Assembly: GCF_018860975.1 (NCBI RefSeq)
Contig: NZ_JAHKQI010000001.1
Span: 1 to 64,000, forward strand
DNA: 64,000 nt
Direction of reading: 5' to 3'
Source of the DNA: Lentibacter algarum
GTDB lineage: Bacteria > Pseudomonadota > Alphaproteobacteria > Rhodobacterales > Rhodobacteraceae
Below, piece by piece: positions 8,211 to 16,899 of the stretch; the first letter of the stretch is position 1; the number at the start of each line of letters is the position of its first letter. The position numbers and the translations under genes are program-made. The notes beneath the pieces were generated by a model that was given only the letters and a program-made list of their open reading frames with translations, did not search any database and was not told the DNA's origin.

Positions 8211-9995
8211 ATGGCTGGGAAAAAGGGTGCGGAACTCATTACGGAGTTCCTCGTAGATCAAGAGATCCCGTATGTATTCGGGATTTGCGGACACGGAAAT
8301 GTAGGCATGCTAGACGCACTTTATGATGCGCAGGATGACATCCAACTGATCTCCCCCCGCCATGAACAAACTGCGGGCCACATGGCCGATGCCTATTTCC
8401 GCATTAAACACGAACCCGTTGCTACGCTTACATCTTGTGGACCCGGCTCGGCTAATATGGTCATGCCTTTGGCTTTGGCGATGACGGACTCGTCGGCGAT
8501 GTTCTCGATAACGGCAAACGTCCCAACGCAGCAATTTAATCGCGGCCCCTTCCAAGAAATCAATCGCCACGGGCAAGCCGATTTCCCCAATGTTCTCAAA
8601 CCTGTCGTAAAGCGCAGCTTTCAACCAACCCGCGTTGAAATGCTGCCTTTGGCCTTGCGCCAGGGCATGGCAACCATGCTCGACGGACGCCCCGGCCCCG
8701 TTCAGCTTGATGTGCCATTCAACCTGTTTCAAGAAGAGGCCGAAGTCACCCTGGAGCATGGCGATCCTGTAAAATTGGGCCGCCGCCGTTCGGGCGCGTC
8801 CCCTTCGGACATCACCACCGTCGCAGATATGCTGCTGGCGGCGGAAACCCCCGTGCTCTTTATTGGTCATGGTGTCACCCTGTCCGAAGCCAGCGAAGAG
8901 CTAACGGAACTCGCGCGCAAAATGTCCATTCCTGTGATCAGCTCCCCGAATGGCATGGGCTGCCTTGATATGGCCGATCCGCTTTCGCTAGGGTTTATCG
9001 GCCGCAACGGCGCTTATACTGCCAATCAGGCGGGCCGTTTCAGCGACTTGGTTATCGCCGTTGGCGCACGCTTTGACGATCGGTCTTCCTCCTCTTGGAA
9101 ACCTGGTTATTCGTGGAATTTCCCCAAAACAAAGCTGGTGCACGTTGATGTGGATCAGGAAGAAATCGGCCGAAACTATGCCGCCGATGTTGGCATTCTC
9201 GCCGATGCGCGCACCTTCTTGCGCCAACTTCTCGTGGAGCTTGACTCCCGCCCAACCCCAGACGCTGCAAAGGCAGCCAGTTGGAACGCCCGCCTTGCCG
9301 GATGGCGCGAGGAATGGAATACCTTCACCAAGCCAAACTTCGACCTGCACACCACCCCCATCCGCCCTGAACGGATTGTCGCCGATTGCCAAAAGGTTCT
9401 GCCCGACGATGCGATTTTGACGTTTGATGCCGGTATCCACCACAATTGGTTCATGCAATTCTGGAACGCCCGCAAACCCGCTTCGATGCTAAACAGCTGG
9501 GGCTTTTCGGGCATGGGCTTTGGTCCATCTGCGGCGCTTGGTGCCAAATTAGCAGCTCCGCATCGTCCGGTTATTTCGGTCTGTGGCGACGGCGGCTTCA
9601 CAATGGTTCCGCATGTTTTGTGCACAGCAGTTGAATACAACATTCCGGTTGTCTGGGTGGTGTGGAACAACTTTGCTTGGGGCGCAATTCGCGACATCCA
9701 ATATGGCGCCTTCAATGGCCGCGAAATCGGAACCGCCTTCTATCAAGGCGAGAATAGCAAACCTTACAACCCTGATTTTGCAGGCTGGGCACGCGCTTCT
9801 GGCGTTACTGCAACAACCGTTACGCGCTCGCAGGATTTCGCCGGTGCCCTCGATACCGCCATCAAAGCAAACGTGCCGTATCTGATTGACGTTCACGTTG
9901 ATGCCGATGTCCGCCCGCCCGCAACGGGCACATGGCACCTCCCCCCAATCCCCTTCAAGGAGCCGGTGTTTGGCGCGCCCTTTATGGCGGACTAA
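8211..9995 (+). CDS. Thiamine diphosphate-dependent enzyme, acetolactate synthase-like
   Basis: This is a complete 594-residue ThDP enzyme with the three-domain order of the acetolactate synthase/benzoylformate decarboxylase group. The activating Glu is in SPRHEQTAGHMAD (Glu52). The central domain contains FIGHGVTLS, and the ThDP/Mg motif GDG (about 459-461) continues to the NN near VVWVVWNNFAW. It probably cleaves or joins C-C bonds next to a 2-oxo group. It is not a biosynthetic IlvB in context: no small subunit follows, and the neighbours are SDRs and an ABM-domain protein. A promoter with a degenerate operator precedes it. The two small genes that follow may be cotranscribed. The substrate cannot be assigned. 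Confidence 0.88.
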   Translation: MAGKKGAELITEFLVDQEIPYVFGICGHGNVGMLDALYDAQDDIQLISPRHEQTAGHMADAYFRIKHEPVATLTSCGPGSANMVMPLALAMTDSSAMFSITANVPTQQFNRGPFQEINRHGQADFPNVLKPVVKRSFQPTRVEMLPLALRQGMATMLDGRPGPVQLDVPFNLFQEEAEVTLEHGDPVKLGRRRSGASPSDITTVADMLLAAETPVLFIGHGVTLSEASEELTELARKMSIPVISSPNGMGCLDMADPLSLGFIGRNGAYTANQAGRFSDLVIAVGARFDDRSSSSWKPGYSWNFPKTKLVHVDVDQEEIGRNYAADVGILADARTFLRQLLVELDSRPTPDAAKAASWNARLAGWREEWNTFTKPNFDLHTTPIRPERIVADCQKVLPDDAILTFDAGIHHNWFMQFWNARKPASMLNSWGFSGMGFGPSAALGAKLAAPHRPVISVCGDGGFTMVPHVLCTAVEYNIPVVWVVWNNFAWGAIRDIQYGAFNGREIGTAFYQGENSKPYNPDFAGWARASGVTATTVTRSQDFAGALDTAIKANVPYLIDVHVDADVRPPATGTWHLPPIPFKEPVFGAPFMAD

Positions 9996-10018
9996 AAACG
10001 CCCAAAACCGGATGGAAT

Positions 10019-10327
10019 ATGATGACATCTGATGGTACCCAAGTTGTGCACACCGCACATCTCACTTGCACCAACGACAGCTTGGTCGCCTTTCGCGACC
10101 GGCTGTTGCGCCACGCCACAATATCGCAACAAAATGAACCGGGCTGCCTTTGCTTTCGTGTCCATCAGGACGTGGAGGTAAAGACCCGGTTCTTTCTGTT
10201 GGAAATATACGCCGACGATGCCGCCTTAACAGCCCACCGCGAATCCGAACATTATCTAGCGTTTCGCCGTGACACCGCCGATCAAGTGGCCGATCGGAAA
10301 TGGTGGTTTTGGACGGCGAAAAATTAA
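10019..10327 (+). CDS. Small ABM-domain (antibiotic biosynthesis monooxygenase-like) protein
   Basis: This is a protein of about 102 residues with the ABM/YgiN dimeric alpha-beta barrel pattern: HTAHLTCTNDSLVAFRDRLL, then NEPGCLCFRVHQD, then FFLLEIYADDAALTAHRESEHYLAFRR. Members include cofactor-free monooxygenases and small catabolic proteins of unclear role. The ATGs at 10019 and 10022 are both possible starts, and the upstream ribosome binding site is weak. An in-frame extension to 9932 overlaps the preceding gene and lacks domain similarity. It lies 23 bases after the ThDP enzyme and 23 before an SDR, so a three-gene operon is likely. Confidence 0.75.
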   Translation: MMTSDGTQVVHTAHLTCTNDSLVAFRDRLLRHATISQQNEPGCLCFRVHQDVEVKTRFFLLEIYADDAALTAHRESEHYLAFRRDTADQVADRKWWFWTAKN

Positions 10328-10350
10328 CCCTTCCCATCGAAAGAAATCTC

Positions 10351-11154
10351 ATGATTCAGACAAAATCCGCCCGCTTCTTGCCCGTTGATTTAACCGGCCA
10401 AACAGTTTTGATAACTGCGGGTGCGGCGGGCATAGGCCGTGTCATCGCGGAGGGGTTTGCGATGGCGGGCGCCAAGGTGCATGTCTGCGATGTGAACCCC
10501 ACCGTGGTCGAAACCATCCGCCGCGAACGGCCCGATTTTTCCGTCACCCAAACCGATGTGGCGGACCCCGAACAGGTGGACGATATGTTCAAAACGGCCG
10601 TCGCCAACTTGGGCGAAATCGATATCCTCGTGAACAACGCGGGCATCGCAGGCCCCACGGCCGGCATCGAAGACGTCGAACCCGACGCTTTGCGCCAAAC
10701 CCTCTCCGTTGATCTCGAGAGCATGTTTCACTGTGCGCGCCGCGCGGTCCCCCATATGAAACGTACGGGCGCGGGCGTGATTATTAATCTTGGCTCCATT
10801 GCGGGCCGGTTGTCCTTTGCCATGCGCTCGCCCTACTCCACGGCTAAATGGGGCGTTGTCGGCTTTACTAAAAGCCTCGCGCTTGAGCTTGGCGTCGATA
10901 ATATTCGCGTCAATGCGGTGCTTCCGGGCCATGTAAACACCACCCGCTTTCGCAGCGTCGCGGCGGACCGTGCCAAAACCCTCGGCGTTACGCCCAAAGA
11001 AATGGAGGCGCGTTTCTTGGAACCTGTCGCCATGGGAACAACGGTCGAACCAGAAGACATCGCCAACATGGCGCTCTTCCTGTCCTCCCCCTTTGGTGCT
11101 CGCATCACCGGCCAAGCCCTCAGCGTTTGCGCTGGCGTCGAAATGATGCGCTAA
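10351..11154 (+). CDS. Classical SDR oxidoreductase
   Basis: This is a 267-residue NAD(P)-dependent dehydrogenase. It has the cofactor motif TAGAAGIG, an acidic residue after beta-2 in VCDVNPT (which suggests NAD preference), NNAG, the catalytic Ser in NLGSIAG and YSTAKWG with Tyr and Lys. The C-terminal ITGQALSVCAG is typical. The start at ATG10351 (MIQTKSARFL) has only a weak purine stretch upstream. The earlier in-frame start at 10300 lies inside the ABM-domain gene. It ends in a strong bidirectional terminator. It probably interconverts an alcohol and a ketone in the pathway of the ThDP enzyme. Confidence 0.87.
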   Translation: MIQTKSARFLPVDLTGQTVLITAGAAGIGRVIAEGFAMAGAKVHVCDVNPTVVETIRRERPDFSVTQTDVADPEQVDDMFKTAVANLGEIDILVNNAGIAGPTAGIEDVEPDALRQTLSVDLESMFHCARRAVPHMKRTGAGVIINLGSIAGRLSFAMRSPYSTAKWGVVGFTKSLALELGVDNIRVNAVLPGHVNTTRFRSVAADRAKTLGVTPKEMEARFLEPVAMGTTVEPEDIANMALFLSSPFGARITGQALSVCAGVEMMR

Positions 11155-11171
11155 TAGCGCAAACAAAAAAT

Positions 11172-11199
11172 GCCGCGCTGGTTTAGCGCGGCTTTTTTT
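11172..11199. terminator. Bidirectional terminator
   Basis: An 8-bp perfect stem, GCCGCGCT (11172-11179) / AGCGCGGC (11185-11192), with loop GGTTT has seven T on the right and a run of A on the left. It separates the plus-strand operon ending at 11154 from the convergent minus-strand gene ending at 11214. Confidence 0.9.
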
Positions 11200-11213
11200 G
11201 TGTGTTTCCGAAA

Positions 11214-12287
11214 TTAGTTGGCGTTCGCGTGCTTTGCCGCCTCTGCCGTCAGTGCCGTCATGCGATAAAATCCATGCGCCATTTTGCTAAACGGGATCAG
11301 TAAAAACAGCGTCAGCACAAACCCAAGATGCACAGCCAGAAGACCGCCAACAAAACCCGTCCCAGTAGCCGCATACAGCATAAGGCCCGTCAAACCTGTC
11401 GCTCCAAGAAGAAAGATAAACGCATATTCGCCGCTCAAAATATTCTTTGCTCCAAGCGCCGGATCGGCCTTTGTTTTAAGCCAAGCCAGCCCAAAACAGC
11501 CAATAACCAGCAAAACACCGCCCGAAACGCCCAAGATTTTCGGCAAACTAAACAACGCATAGGGCGCAGGCATTGCGAAAAGGTAGTGCATAATCGTGCC
11601 CGAACTTGTCGAGGCAAAACACAATAAAAACCCGTACATCGTGGCCTGATGAAACCAGCGGCGCATATTGGAAAACCGGTCTTCGTCTTCGTAATTACAG
11701 CCCTGCCCCTGCCCGCCGCTCAAATTGCGCATATTCGCCGCATCTTTACAGGCCGCAAGGAAATACCGCAGACGGAATTTCCCGCCCTCAACCTCACGCC
11801 AATACGCCCGCAAGCTAAAGGCCACACTCACCAATGGCAGCAAAAACGCTGGCGTGAAAAGCGTGATCATCGCAACATGCGAGAGATGCGCGTAAAACCC
11901 GACGCCATCCTCGGGCATCATCCATTGCATCAAAACGAAAAATACCGCAAACGCCGCAACAGACAGTCCTGCAATCGCCCCGCCCCTCCGATGCATCACA
12001 CGCGCCACCGACTGTGGCATCGCCAGCCGCTCCCAGCTTTCTTGGCGCACTTCGGCCAAGATCGCGGGCAAATTAAGTGCAAATTCATGCGGCTCGGTAT
12101 ATTGGCAGGCATAAAAACAGCCCTGACAATTGTGACACAAGTTTGCCAAATGGGTCAGATCTCCATCCGAGAAGGATTTTTCCCGCATAATCGACGGAAA
12201 CACTGAGCAATAACCTTCGCAATAGCGACAGGCGTTACATATTTCCACTTGCCGCCGAGCTTCTTGCATTTGATCAGGCATTAACAT
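11214..12287 (-). CDS. tcuB: TcuB-like iron-sulfur membrane electron-transfer protein
   Basis: This is a 357-residue homologue of TcuB/CitB, which reoxidises the flavin of TcuA and passes electrons to the membrane. The N-terminal part has two cysteine clusters, CNACRYCEGYC and CHNCQGCFYACQYTEP, of 4Fe-4S type. About six membrane segments follow from residue 105. The histidines needed for haem ligation in related proteins are plausible but not mapped. I place the start at 12287, where GGAGG lies nine bases upstream and the gene overlaps the end of tcuA by 14 bases. The longer frame to 12392 lies inside tcuA. The overlap indicates translational coupling with tcuA. Confidence 0.85.
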   Translation of the reverse strand: MLMPDQMQEARRQVEICNACRYCEGYCSVFPSIMREKSFSDGDLTHLANLCHNCQGCFYACQYTEPHEFALNLPAILAEVRQESWERLAMPQSVARVMHRRGGAIAGLSVAAFAVFFVLMQWMMPEDGVGFYAHLSHVAMITLFTPAFLLPLVSVAFSLRAYWREVEGGKFRLRYFLAACKDAANMRNLSGGQGQGCNYEDEDRFSNMRRWFHQATMYGFLLCFASTSSGTIMHYLFAMPAPYALFSLPKILGVSGGVLLVIGCFGLAWLKTKADPALGAKNILSGEYAFIFLLGATGLTGLMLYAATGTGFVGGLLAVHLGFVLTLFLLIPFSKMAHGFYRMTALTAEAAKHANAN

Positions 12288-13689
12288 ATATTGCGGCCTC
12301 CTTGCCTGCGATACGTCCAAAGACTGTGCCAATCGCCATCCCAAATCCTGCAAGGTAGCCCTTGCCAAGGATTGATCCAGCCATGATTTCACCGCCTGCC
12401 CAGACGTTCGTCAACGGGCCAGTGGGCGTTTGAACTTGGGCTTTTTCGGACACTTTCAAACCAAGATACGTGAACGTCACACCAGGCCGCAGCTCATAGC
12501 CATAAAACGGTGGTTTCACGATCGGGCGGGCCCAATTGGTTTTCGGTGGCGTCAAACTTTTAGTCGAAAGACCATCAAGCCCCGTGGCGTTAAACTCGCC
12601 CGCTTGACAAGCTTTATTGTAGGCCGTCACGGTCTCAATCATCTTTTTTTCATCGAGACCTAATTGCTTCGCAAGCCCCTCAAGCGTATGGCTTTTTGAC
12701 GCTGGGAAAACCGACGGCATGAACAAATCAATCGAATTGCTGTCGATAATCGAATACGCGACCTGCTCAGGTTGGGCCGCCACGAGCCTGCCCCAGATCG
12801 CATAGCGCTTGGGCCAAACATCCTCGCCTTCGTCGTAAAACCGCTCGCCATCCTTGTTCAAAACAACTGAAAATGGCACGCAATCAAGGCGCGTCACTAT
12901 CCCACCATCAAATTTCGGCGCCCGCCCGTCGATCGCTACGGCGTGACATTGCGTCGGGTCGCCAACGCTTTCGCAACCTTGCTCCAACATATCATTCAAA
13001 ACTACCCCGCGATTATACGGCGTACCCCGAATGAGAAAATTTGCCGCCGCCGGGCCCCAGGCCCGTGTGAGCCATTCCAAATTCGATTGAAACCCACCGC
13101 TCGCCAAAACAAACCCTTTGGCTTCGATCCTGTGCGCTTCTCCATCGATTTGAACGATCACGGCGTTTGCGGTGTCGTCTTCCATTTCCACATGCATGAC
13201 TTCGGCGTTATACATCGTTGTCACGCCAAGGTTCTCTGCTGTGTGGTAATAGGCATTGACCAAAGCCTTGCCGCCACCAAGGAAAAACGCGTTGGTCCTT
13301 GAGAGTGATAACGTCCCCGAAAGCGGCGGCTGAAACCGCACGCCTTTTGATTCCATCCACGGCAGGCACTCTTCGGAATTGCGTATAACCATCCGCGCCA
13401 GCCCCTCATCGGTATTGCGTTCGGTCACCAACATGAGGTCGTCAAAATACTCTTCTTCGGTATAGGCATCCGACAAAACAGATAGAGGACCGCGATGCAT
13501 GCAGCGAAAATTACGCGTGTGTCGGCTGTTTCCCCCGCGATAAGACTTAGGTGCACTCTCCAAAATGACAACGCGCGCGCCCGTTTCGGCGGCCGTGATC
13601 GCGGCACATAACGCAGCATTGCCTCCCCCAACCACGGCGACATCCCATGTGGAACTGGTTCTGAAGTGAGTGCGGGTGTCTTTTGGCAT
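12274..13689 (-). CDS. tcuA: TcuA-like FAD-dependent dehydrogenase
   Basis: This is a 471-residue flavoprotein of the fumarate reductase/succinate dehydrogenase flavoprotein family, closest by pattern to tricarballylate dehydrogenase TcuA. It has the dinucleotide motif VVGGGNAALCAA, then SRHTRNFRC, and LASGGFQSN in the middle. The C-terminal half has RPGVTFTYLGLKV and the FAD-capping VWAGGEIMAGSILGKGYLAGFG. TcuA oxidises tricarballylate to cis-aconitate. Here the true substrate may be another di- or tricarboxylate, because no tcuC permease adjoins it. The gene is coupled to tcuB and lies next to a GntR regulator, with a repeated operator in its promoter. A candidate TctABC carboxylate importer lies 13 kb away. 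Confidence 0.82.
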   Translation of the reverse strand: MPKDTRTHFRTSSTWDVAVVGGGNAALCAAITAAETGARVVILESAPKSYRGGNSRHTRNFRCMHRGPLSVLSDAYTEEEYFDDLMLVTERNTDEGLARMVIRNSEECLPWMESKGVRFQPPLSGTLSLSRTNAFFLGGGKALVNAYYHTAENLGVTTMYNAEVMHVEMEDDTANAVIVQIDGEAHRIEAKGFVLASGGFQSNLEWLTRAWGPAAANFLIRGTPYNRGVVLNDMLEQGCESVGDPTQCHAVAIDGRAPKFDGGIVTRLDCVPFSVVLNKDGERFYDEGEDVWPKRYAIWGRLVAAQPEQVAYSIIDSNSIDLFMPSVFPASKSHTLEGLAKQLGLDEKKMIETVTAYNKACQAGEFNATGLDGLSTKSLTPPKTNWARPIVKPPFYGYELRPGVTFTYLGLKVSEKAQVQTPTGPLTNVWAGGEIMAGSILGKGYLAGFGMAIGTVFGRIAGKEAAIYVNA

Positions 13690-13741
13690 GCTTTTGATCT
13701 ACCTAAGGCAAAAAGTGACAGCGTGTGAATATTTGAAGCCC

Positions 13742-13758
13742 ACTGTATGCAGATGTAT
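13742..13758. promoter_or_regulatory. Putative GntR operator, copy 1 (tcuA promoter)
   Basis: ACTGTATGCAGATGTAT is repeated with one change at 14748. On the minus strand a -35-like TTGACT is followed after 17 bases by CATACA. The element covers the spacer and -10 of this tcuA promoter, which fits repression. Confidence 0.55.
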
Positions 13759-13798
13759 ATTACTGTAGTCAATAGTTTTTGGCACACCACAGCAGGCC

Positions 13799-13829
13799 AA
13801 AAAAGATGCGCGCCCAGCTCGGGCGCGCA
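13799..13829 (-). terminator. Rho-independent terminator of the GntR gene
   Basis: A 9-bp perfect stem, TGCGCGCCC (13807-13815) / GGGCGCGCA (13821-13829), with loop AGCTC is followed on the minus strand by a T-rich run (13799-13804 read as TTTTTT). It lies 44 bases after the stop of the GntR gene at 13873. Confidence 0.85.
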
Positions 13830-13872
13830 CTCAAATAGGCCGCAAGATCAATAATCCCGCTCTTTTACTGCT

Positions 13873-14592
13873 TTATTGGGTATTGCCGCCGATCATCATC
13901 TTAAGGCGATAGACCTGCGCCGAGCGAATGTGATTGCGCGCCGCTTTCTCCGCGGCCTCCGCATCCCGCGCCTCGATTGCCGCAACTATTTGCGAGTGCT
14001 CGTCAAGCGCCGAAGCATGCCGGTCCGCAACCGCCAAGGTCGTCGGCCCAAGCAACATCATCGAATCGTCCAGAGCACCAAGGGACTTGATCAAAAATTG
14101 GTTGTGCGCCGCAAAACAAACGATCTGATGGAACTGCCTATTCAACGACACAACCTGCGTTTGATCGTCGCCCGTATAGGATTGCTCGGCCTCAAGGACT
14201 TCATTTAAAATACTAAGCTCCGCATCCGAGGCATACTTCGCCGCAAGGCTTGCCGCTGCCCCCTCCAAAACTTCGCGCATCGCATAAAGCTCGACCACAT
14301 CTTCGTAATTCAAAATCGAAACGATTAATCCCTGCCGCGGCGCGTATTGAAACAACCCATCCTGCTCAAGCATCAGAATCGCCTCACGAATAGGCGTGCG
14401 ACTCACATTCAACCACTCGGCAAGATGCGTTTCGGTGACGCGACTGCCCGGCTTAAGCTTGCCTGTACGAATTGCAGACCGGATCTGCTCATAAGGAGAG
14501 TTGCGATTTTTATCAGACAGCCCGCGATCCTCCTGCTGCAGCATCGATTGCTCAGGCAACGGCGGTGTTTTGTCATCTTTTTTCATTTTCAA
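13873..14592 (-). CDS. GntR-family regulator, FCD (FadR-like) type
   Basis: This is a 239-residue regulator. A polar N-terminal extension of about 30 residues precedes the winged helix-turn-helix: YEQIRSAIRTGKLKPGSRVTETHLAEWLNVSRTPIREAILMLEQDGL. A FCD effector domain follows, with YAMREVLEGAAASLAA and NRQFHQIVCFAAHN and later His residues (DEHSQIVAAIEARD) that bind a metal and carboxylate ligands in this group. It lies between tcuA (same strand, 180 bases downstream) and a divergent ABC importer. A nearly identical 17-bp element stands before both neighbours, so I infer that it controls both. It ends in its own terminator. Confidence 0.9.
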   Translation of the reverse strand: MKMKKDDKTPPLPEQSMLQQEDRGLSDKNRNSPYEQIRSAIRTGKLKPGSRVTETHLAEWLNVSRTPIREAILMLEQDGLFQYAPRQGLIVSILNYEDVVELYAMREVLEGAAASLAAKYASDAELSILNEVLEAEQSYTGDDQTQVVSLNRQFHQIVCFAAHNQFLIKSLGALDDSMMLLGPTTLAVADRHASALDEHSQIVAAIEARDAEAAEKAARNHIRSAQVYRLKMMIGGNTQ

Positions 14593-14747
14593 ACCTGCGA
14601 TTGTGGCCGAATACCTCGGCGAGGCCTGGGATTTAGACCTAAAATCCCTAGATACCCCTGTTTACCGCCCCTGGCAATCACAGCCCAAGGCAACACATTC
14701 CCACACAATATACCAACTCGCGGCATCGGCAAAGCCTGATATCCTTA

Positions 14748-14810
14748 ACTGCATGCAGATGTATTTTTTGGTTTACAATTGTTGACACAAGTTTTCTTAC
14801 ACCTTACCAA
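14748..14810 (+). promoter_or_regulatory. Importer promoter with GntR operator copy 2
   Basis: ACTGCATGCAGATGTAT (14748-14764) matches the element at 13742 in 16 of 17 bases and includes the perfect palindrome CTGCATGCAG (14749-14758). Eighteen bases on is TTGACA (14782-14787), then 17 bases and a weak -10, TACCAA (14805-14810). The spacing places the element just upstream of the -35 of the importer operon starting at 14905. Confidence 0.5.
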
Positions 14811-14904
14811 GTTTAGAACGAGTCAGCTGTTGGCGCGGCGTCACTTCAAAAAGCGACACCGCCCCCTCGACAAGACTTGAATCTTGGAATGGGAGGATTC
14901 CTAA

Positions 14905-15870
14905 GTGACTGAGCTATCTATCCAAAACGGAGACCCGCGTAAGGTCTGGGCGCGGCTAGGAGATGTTCCTGCCGCTCTCTACCTACTGGTGATCCTGTTT
15001 GTCGGCCTTTCGGTCGCAAGCCCGTATTTTCTGACACAGGCCAATCTAATAAATATCGTCCTACAGGCGTCCGTTGTTCTCATCATCTCGCTTGGGATGA
15101 CCCTCATTATCATCACCGAAGGCATCGATCTGAGCTTGGGTCCTGTCCTTAGCTTTGCCGGCGTCGTCTTTGGCGCGGCTCTGGTCGCAGGCTGGTCTTT
15201 TCCGGTTGCGATGATCGCGGGGATTGTCGCGGCCATGCTGATCGGCGGCCTCAACGGCTACCTGATCGCCTACCACGATCTCCAACCCTTTATCGTAACA
15301 CTGGGCACATTCGGCCTCGCGATGAGCTTTGCCATGAGCATTTCGGGCGGCGAATCCATTTCGGGCCTCCCCAGCGGCGTCCAATGGTTTAACGACGGAC
15401 ATATTCTCGGCCTGCCGTTCCCTATCTGGGCCACAGCAGCGCTATTTTTACTCACCCATATCCTGCTCAAACACACACGGTTTGGCCGCTATGTTTACGC
15501 AATCGGCGGCAATCGCAAGGCGCTACAACTCGCGGGTGTTCGGGTAAACCTCTGGCAAACCAGCATCTACGTCTACGCCGCGGCCCTTGCCGGATTTGCC
15601 TCCTTTATTATGACCGCGCGCACAAATGCGGCCCACCCCACCGTCGGTATGGGCCTCGAATTTGATGCCATCGCTGCGGCGGTCTTGGGCGGCGCATCCT
15701 TTAGCGGCGGCAAAGGCACACTCTTTGGCGCGGCCGCCGGTGCATTAGCCGTCGCCACATTACGCAACGGACTGAACCTGATGAATGTCGCGGCTGAATG
15801 GCAATCCGCCGCCGTCGGCGTCGTGATCATCGCGGCAGTGGCAGGTGACGCAATCCGAGGACGGACATAA
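14905..15870 (+). CDS. Sugar-type ABC transporter permease 1
   Basis: This is a 321-residue CUT2 permease (BPD_transp_2) with eight to ten hydrophobic segments. It has the family signature TEGIDLSLGPVLSFAGVV at about residue 70, YAIGGNRKALQLAGVRVNLW at about 200 and FDAIAAAVLGGASFSGGKGT at about 250. The GTG start is preceded at eight bases by GGGAGG. It heads a run of permease, permease, binding protein and ATPase. Two non-identical permeases suggest a heterodimeric channel. The stop overlaps the next start (TAATG). A promoter and a putative GntR site lie upstream. Confidence 0.9.
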   Translation: MTELSIQNGDPRKVWARLGDVPAALYLLVILFVGLSVASPYFLTQANLINIVLQASVVLIISLGMTLIIITEGIDLSLGPVLSFAGVVFGAALVAGWSFPVAMIAGIVAAMLIGGLNGYLIAYHDLQPFIVTLGTFGLAMSFAMSISGGESISGLPSGVQWFNDGHILGLPFPIWATAALFLLTHILLKHTRFGRYVYAIGGNRKALQLAGVRVNLWQTSIYVYAAALAGFASFIMTARTNAAHPTVGMGLEFDAIAAAVLGGASFSGGKGTLFGAAAGALAVATLRNGLNLMNVAAEWQSAAVGVVIIAAVAGDAIRGRT

Positions 15871-16853
15871 TGACTGTAGCAAATTCCCAAGAAACCATGC
15901 CTGCCAAGGCTCCCCTTTCCGAAAACGTCACGTGGCTCCTCTCGCGGATGACCGCCTTGGCAACCCTGATCGTGGCTCTGTCGTTCGCCAGCCCCTACTT
16001 CTTTCAAACTGGCAACTTCGTGAACATCCTGAAACAGGCCTCGTTTCAATTCCTCATGTCTTCGGGTCTCACAATCGTAGTCCTTACCGCGGGCATTGAT
16101 CTCTCGATTGGCGCGGTTCTCGGACTTGCGGCCTGTGTTGGTGCCTCCTTTTTGGCAAACGGCCAGATTTTCTACGGCGTCGGCTCGGCCCTCCTTGTCG
16201 GATTTACCTGCGGTTTGGTGAACGGATCGCTCATCGCCTACCTGCGAATCCCTTCGTTCATCGCAACCTACGGGATGCTCTGGATTGCCGTCGGCTTGAG
16301 CTTTGTCTTCATGGATGGCCAAGTCATCTACGGCTTCCCGGAGAGTTTCCGTGTCATGGGATCCGGATTTATCGGCCCCATCCCGACCCCCATTCTCATA
16401 GCGGCCATCCTTCTGATCATTATGGTCATCACACTGAACCACACAAAACTTGGCCGAACCCTCTATGCAATCGGCGGCAATCGCAACGCCGCGCGCTTGT
16501 CGGGCATGCCAGTGAAATTCTGGGAAATGATGGCCTATGGCATCAGCGGCCTGCTCGCAGGCTTCGCAGGTCTCGTCATTATTGCCCGCACTGGCGCGGT
16601 TGATGCGGGTGTTGGCAACGACTTGCTGCTCCCCACAATCGCCGCCGTGGTCCTTGGCGGCACATCCTTAATGGGCGGACGTGGCGGCATTGTCGGCACG
16701 GCAATTGGCGCGCTCATTCTCGCAATCATTCTCAACGGAATGAACCTCTTAGGCGTCGATACCTACTGGCAAATCGGCGTTCTAGGGTCAGTCACAGTCT
16801 TGGCGGTTCTCGCCGATGACAAAATCTCCAAGCATATCGATATGCGGGGCTGA
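15870..16853 (+). CDS. Sugar-type ABC transporter permease 2
   Basis: This is a 327-residue permease with the same architecture as its neighbour: LTAGIDLSIGAVLGLAACVG, YAIGGNRNAARLSGMPVKFWEM, LPTIAAVVLGGTSLMGGRGG. The start codon overlaps the stop of permease 1, so expression is coupled. The two permeases are clearly paralogous but diverged, as expected for a heterodimeric importer and not for a recent duplication. The binding protein follows after 46 bases. Confidence 0.9.
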   Translation: MTVANSQETMPAKAPLSENVTWLLSRMTALATLIVALSFASPYFFQTGNFVNILKQASFQFLMSSGLTIVVLTAGIDLSIGAVLGLAACVGASFLANGQIFYGVGSALLVGFTCGLVNGSLIAYLRIPSFIATYGMLWIAVGLSFVFMDGQVIYGFPESFRVMGSGFIGPIPTPILIAAILLIIMVITLNHTKLGRTLYAIGGNRNAARLSGMPVKFWEMMAYGISGLLAGFAGLVIIARTGAVDAGVGNDLLLPTIAAVVLGGTSLMGGRGGIVGTAIGALILAIILNGMNLLGVDTYWQIGVLGSVTVLAVLADDKISKHIDMRG

Positions 16854-16899
16854 CAAACAACCAAACTAAAAATCCAACCAACAAAAGGGAGAAACTATA

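Noticed and set aside
10390-11166. A 258-codon minus-strand frame opposite the SDR at 10351
   Set aside because: The SDR has all family motifs and a terminator directly after it; the antisense frame has no ribosome binding site or recognisable domain.
15573-16442. A 289-codon minus-strand frame opposite the two ABC permeases
   Set aside because: Composition is charged and low in complexity, as expected for the complement of membrane-protein codons. Both permeases are certain.
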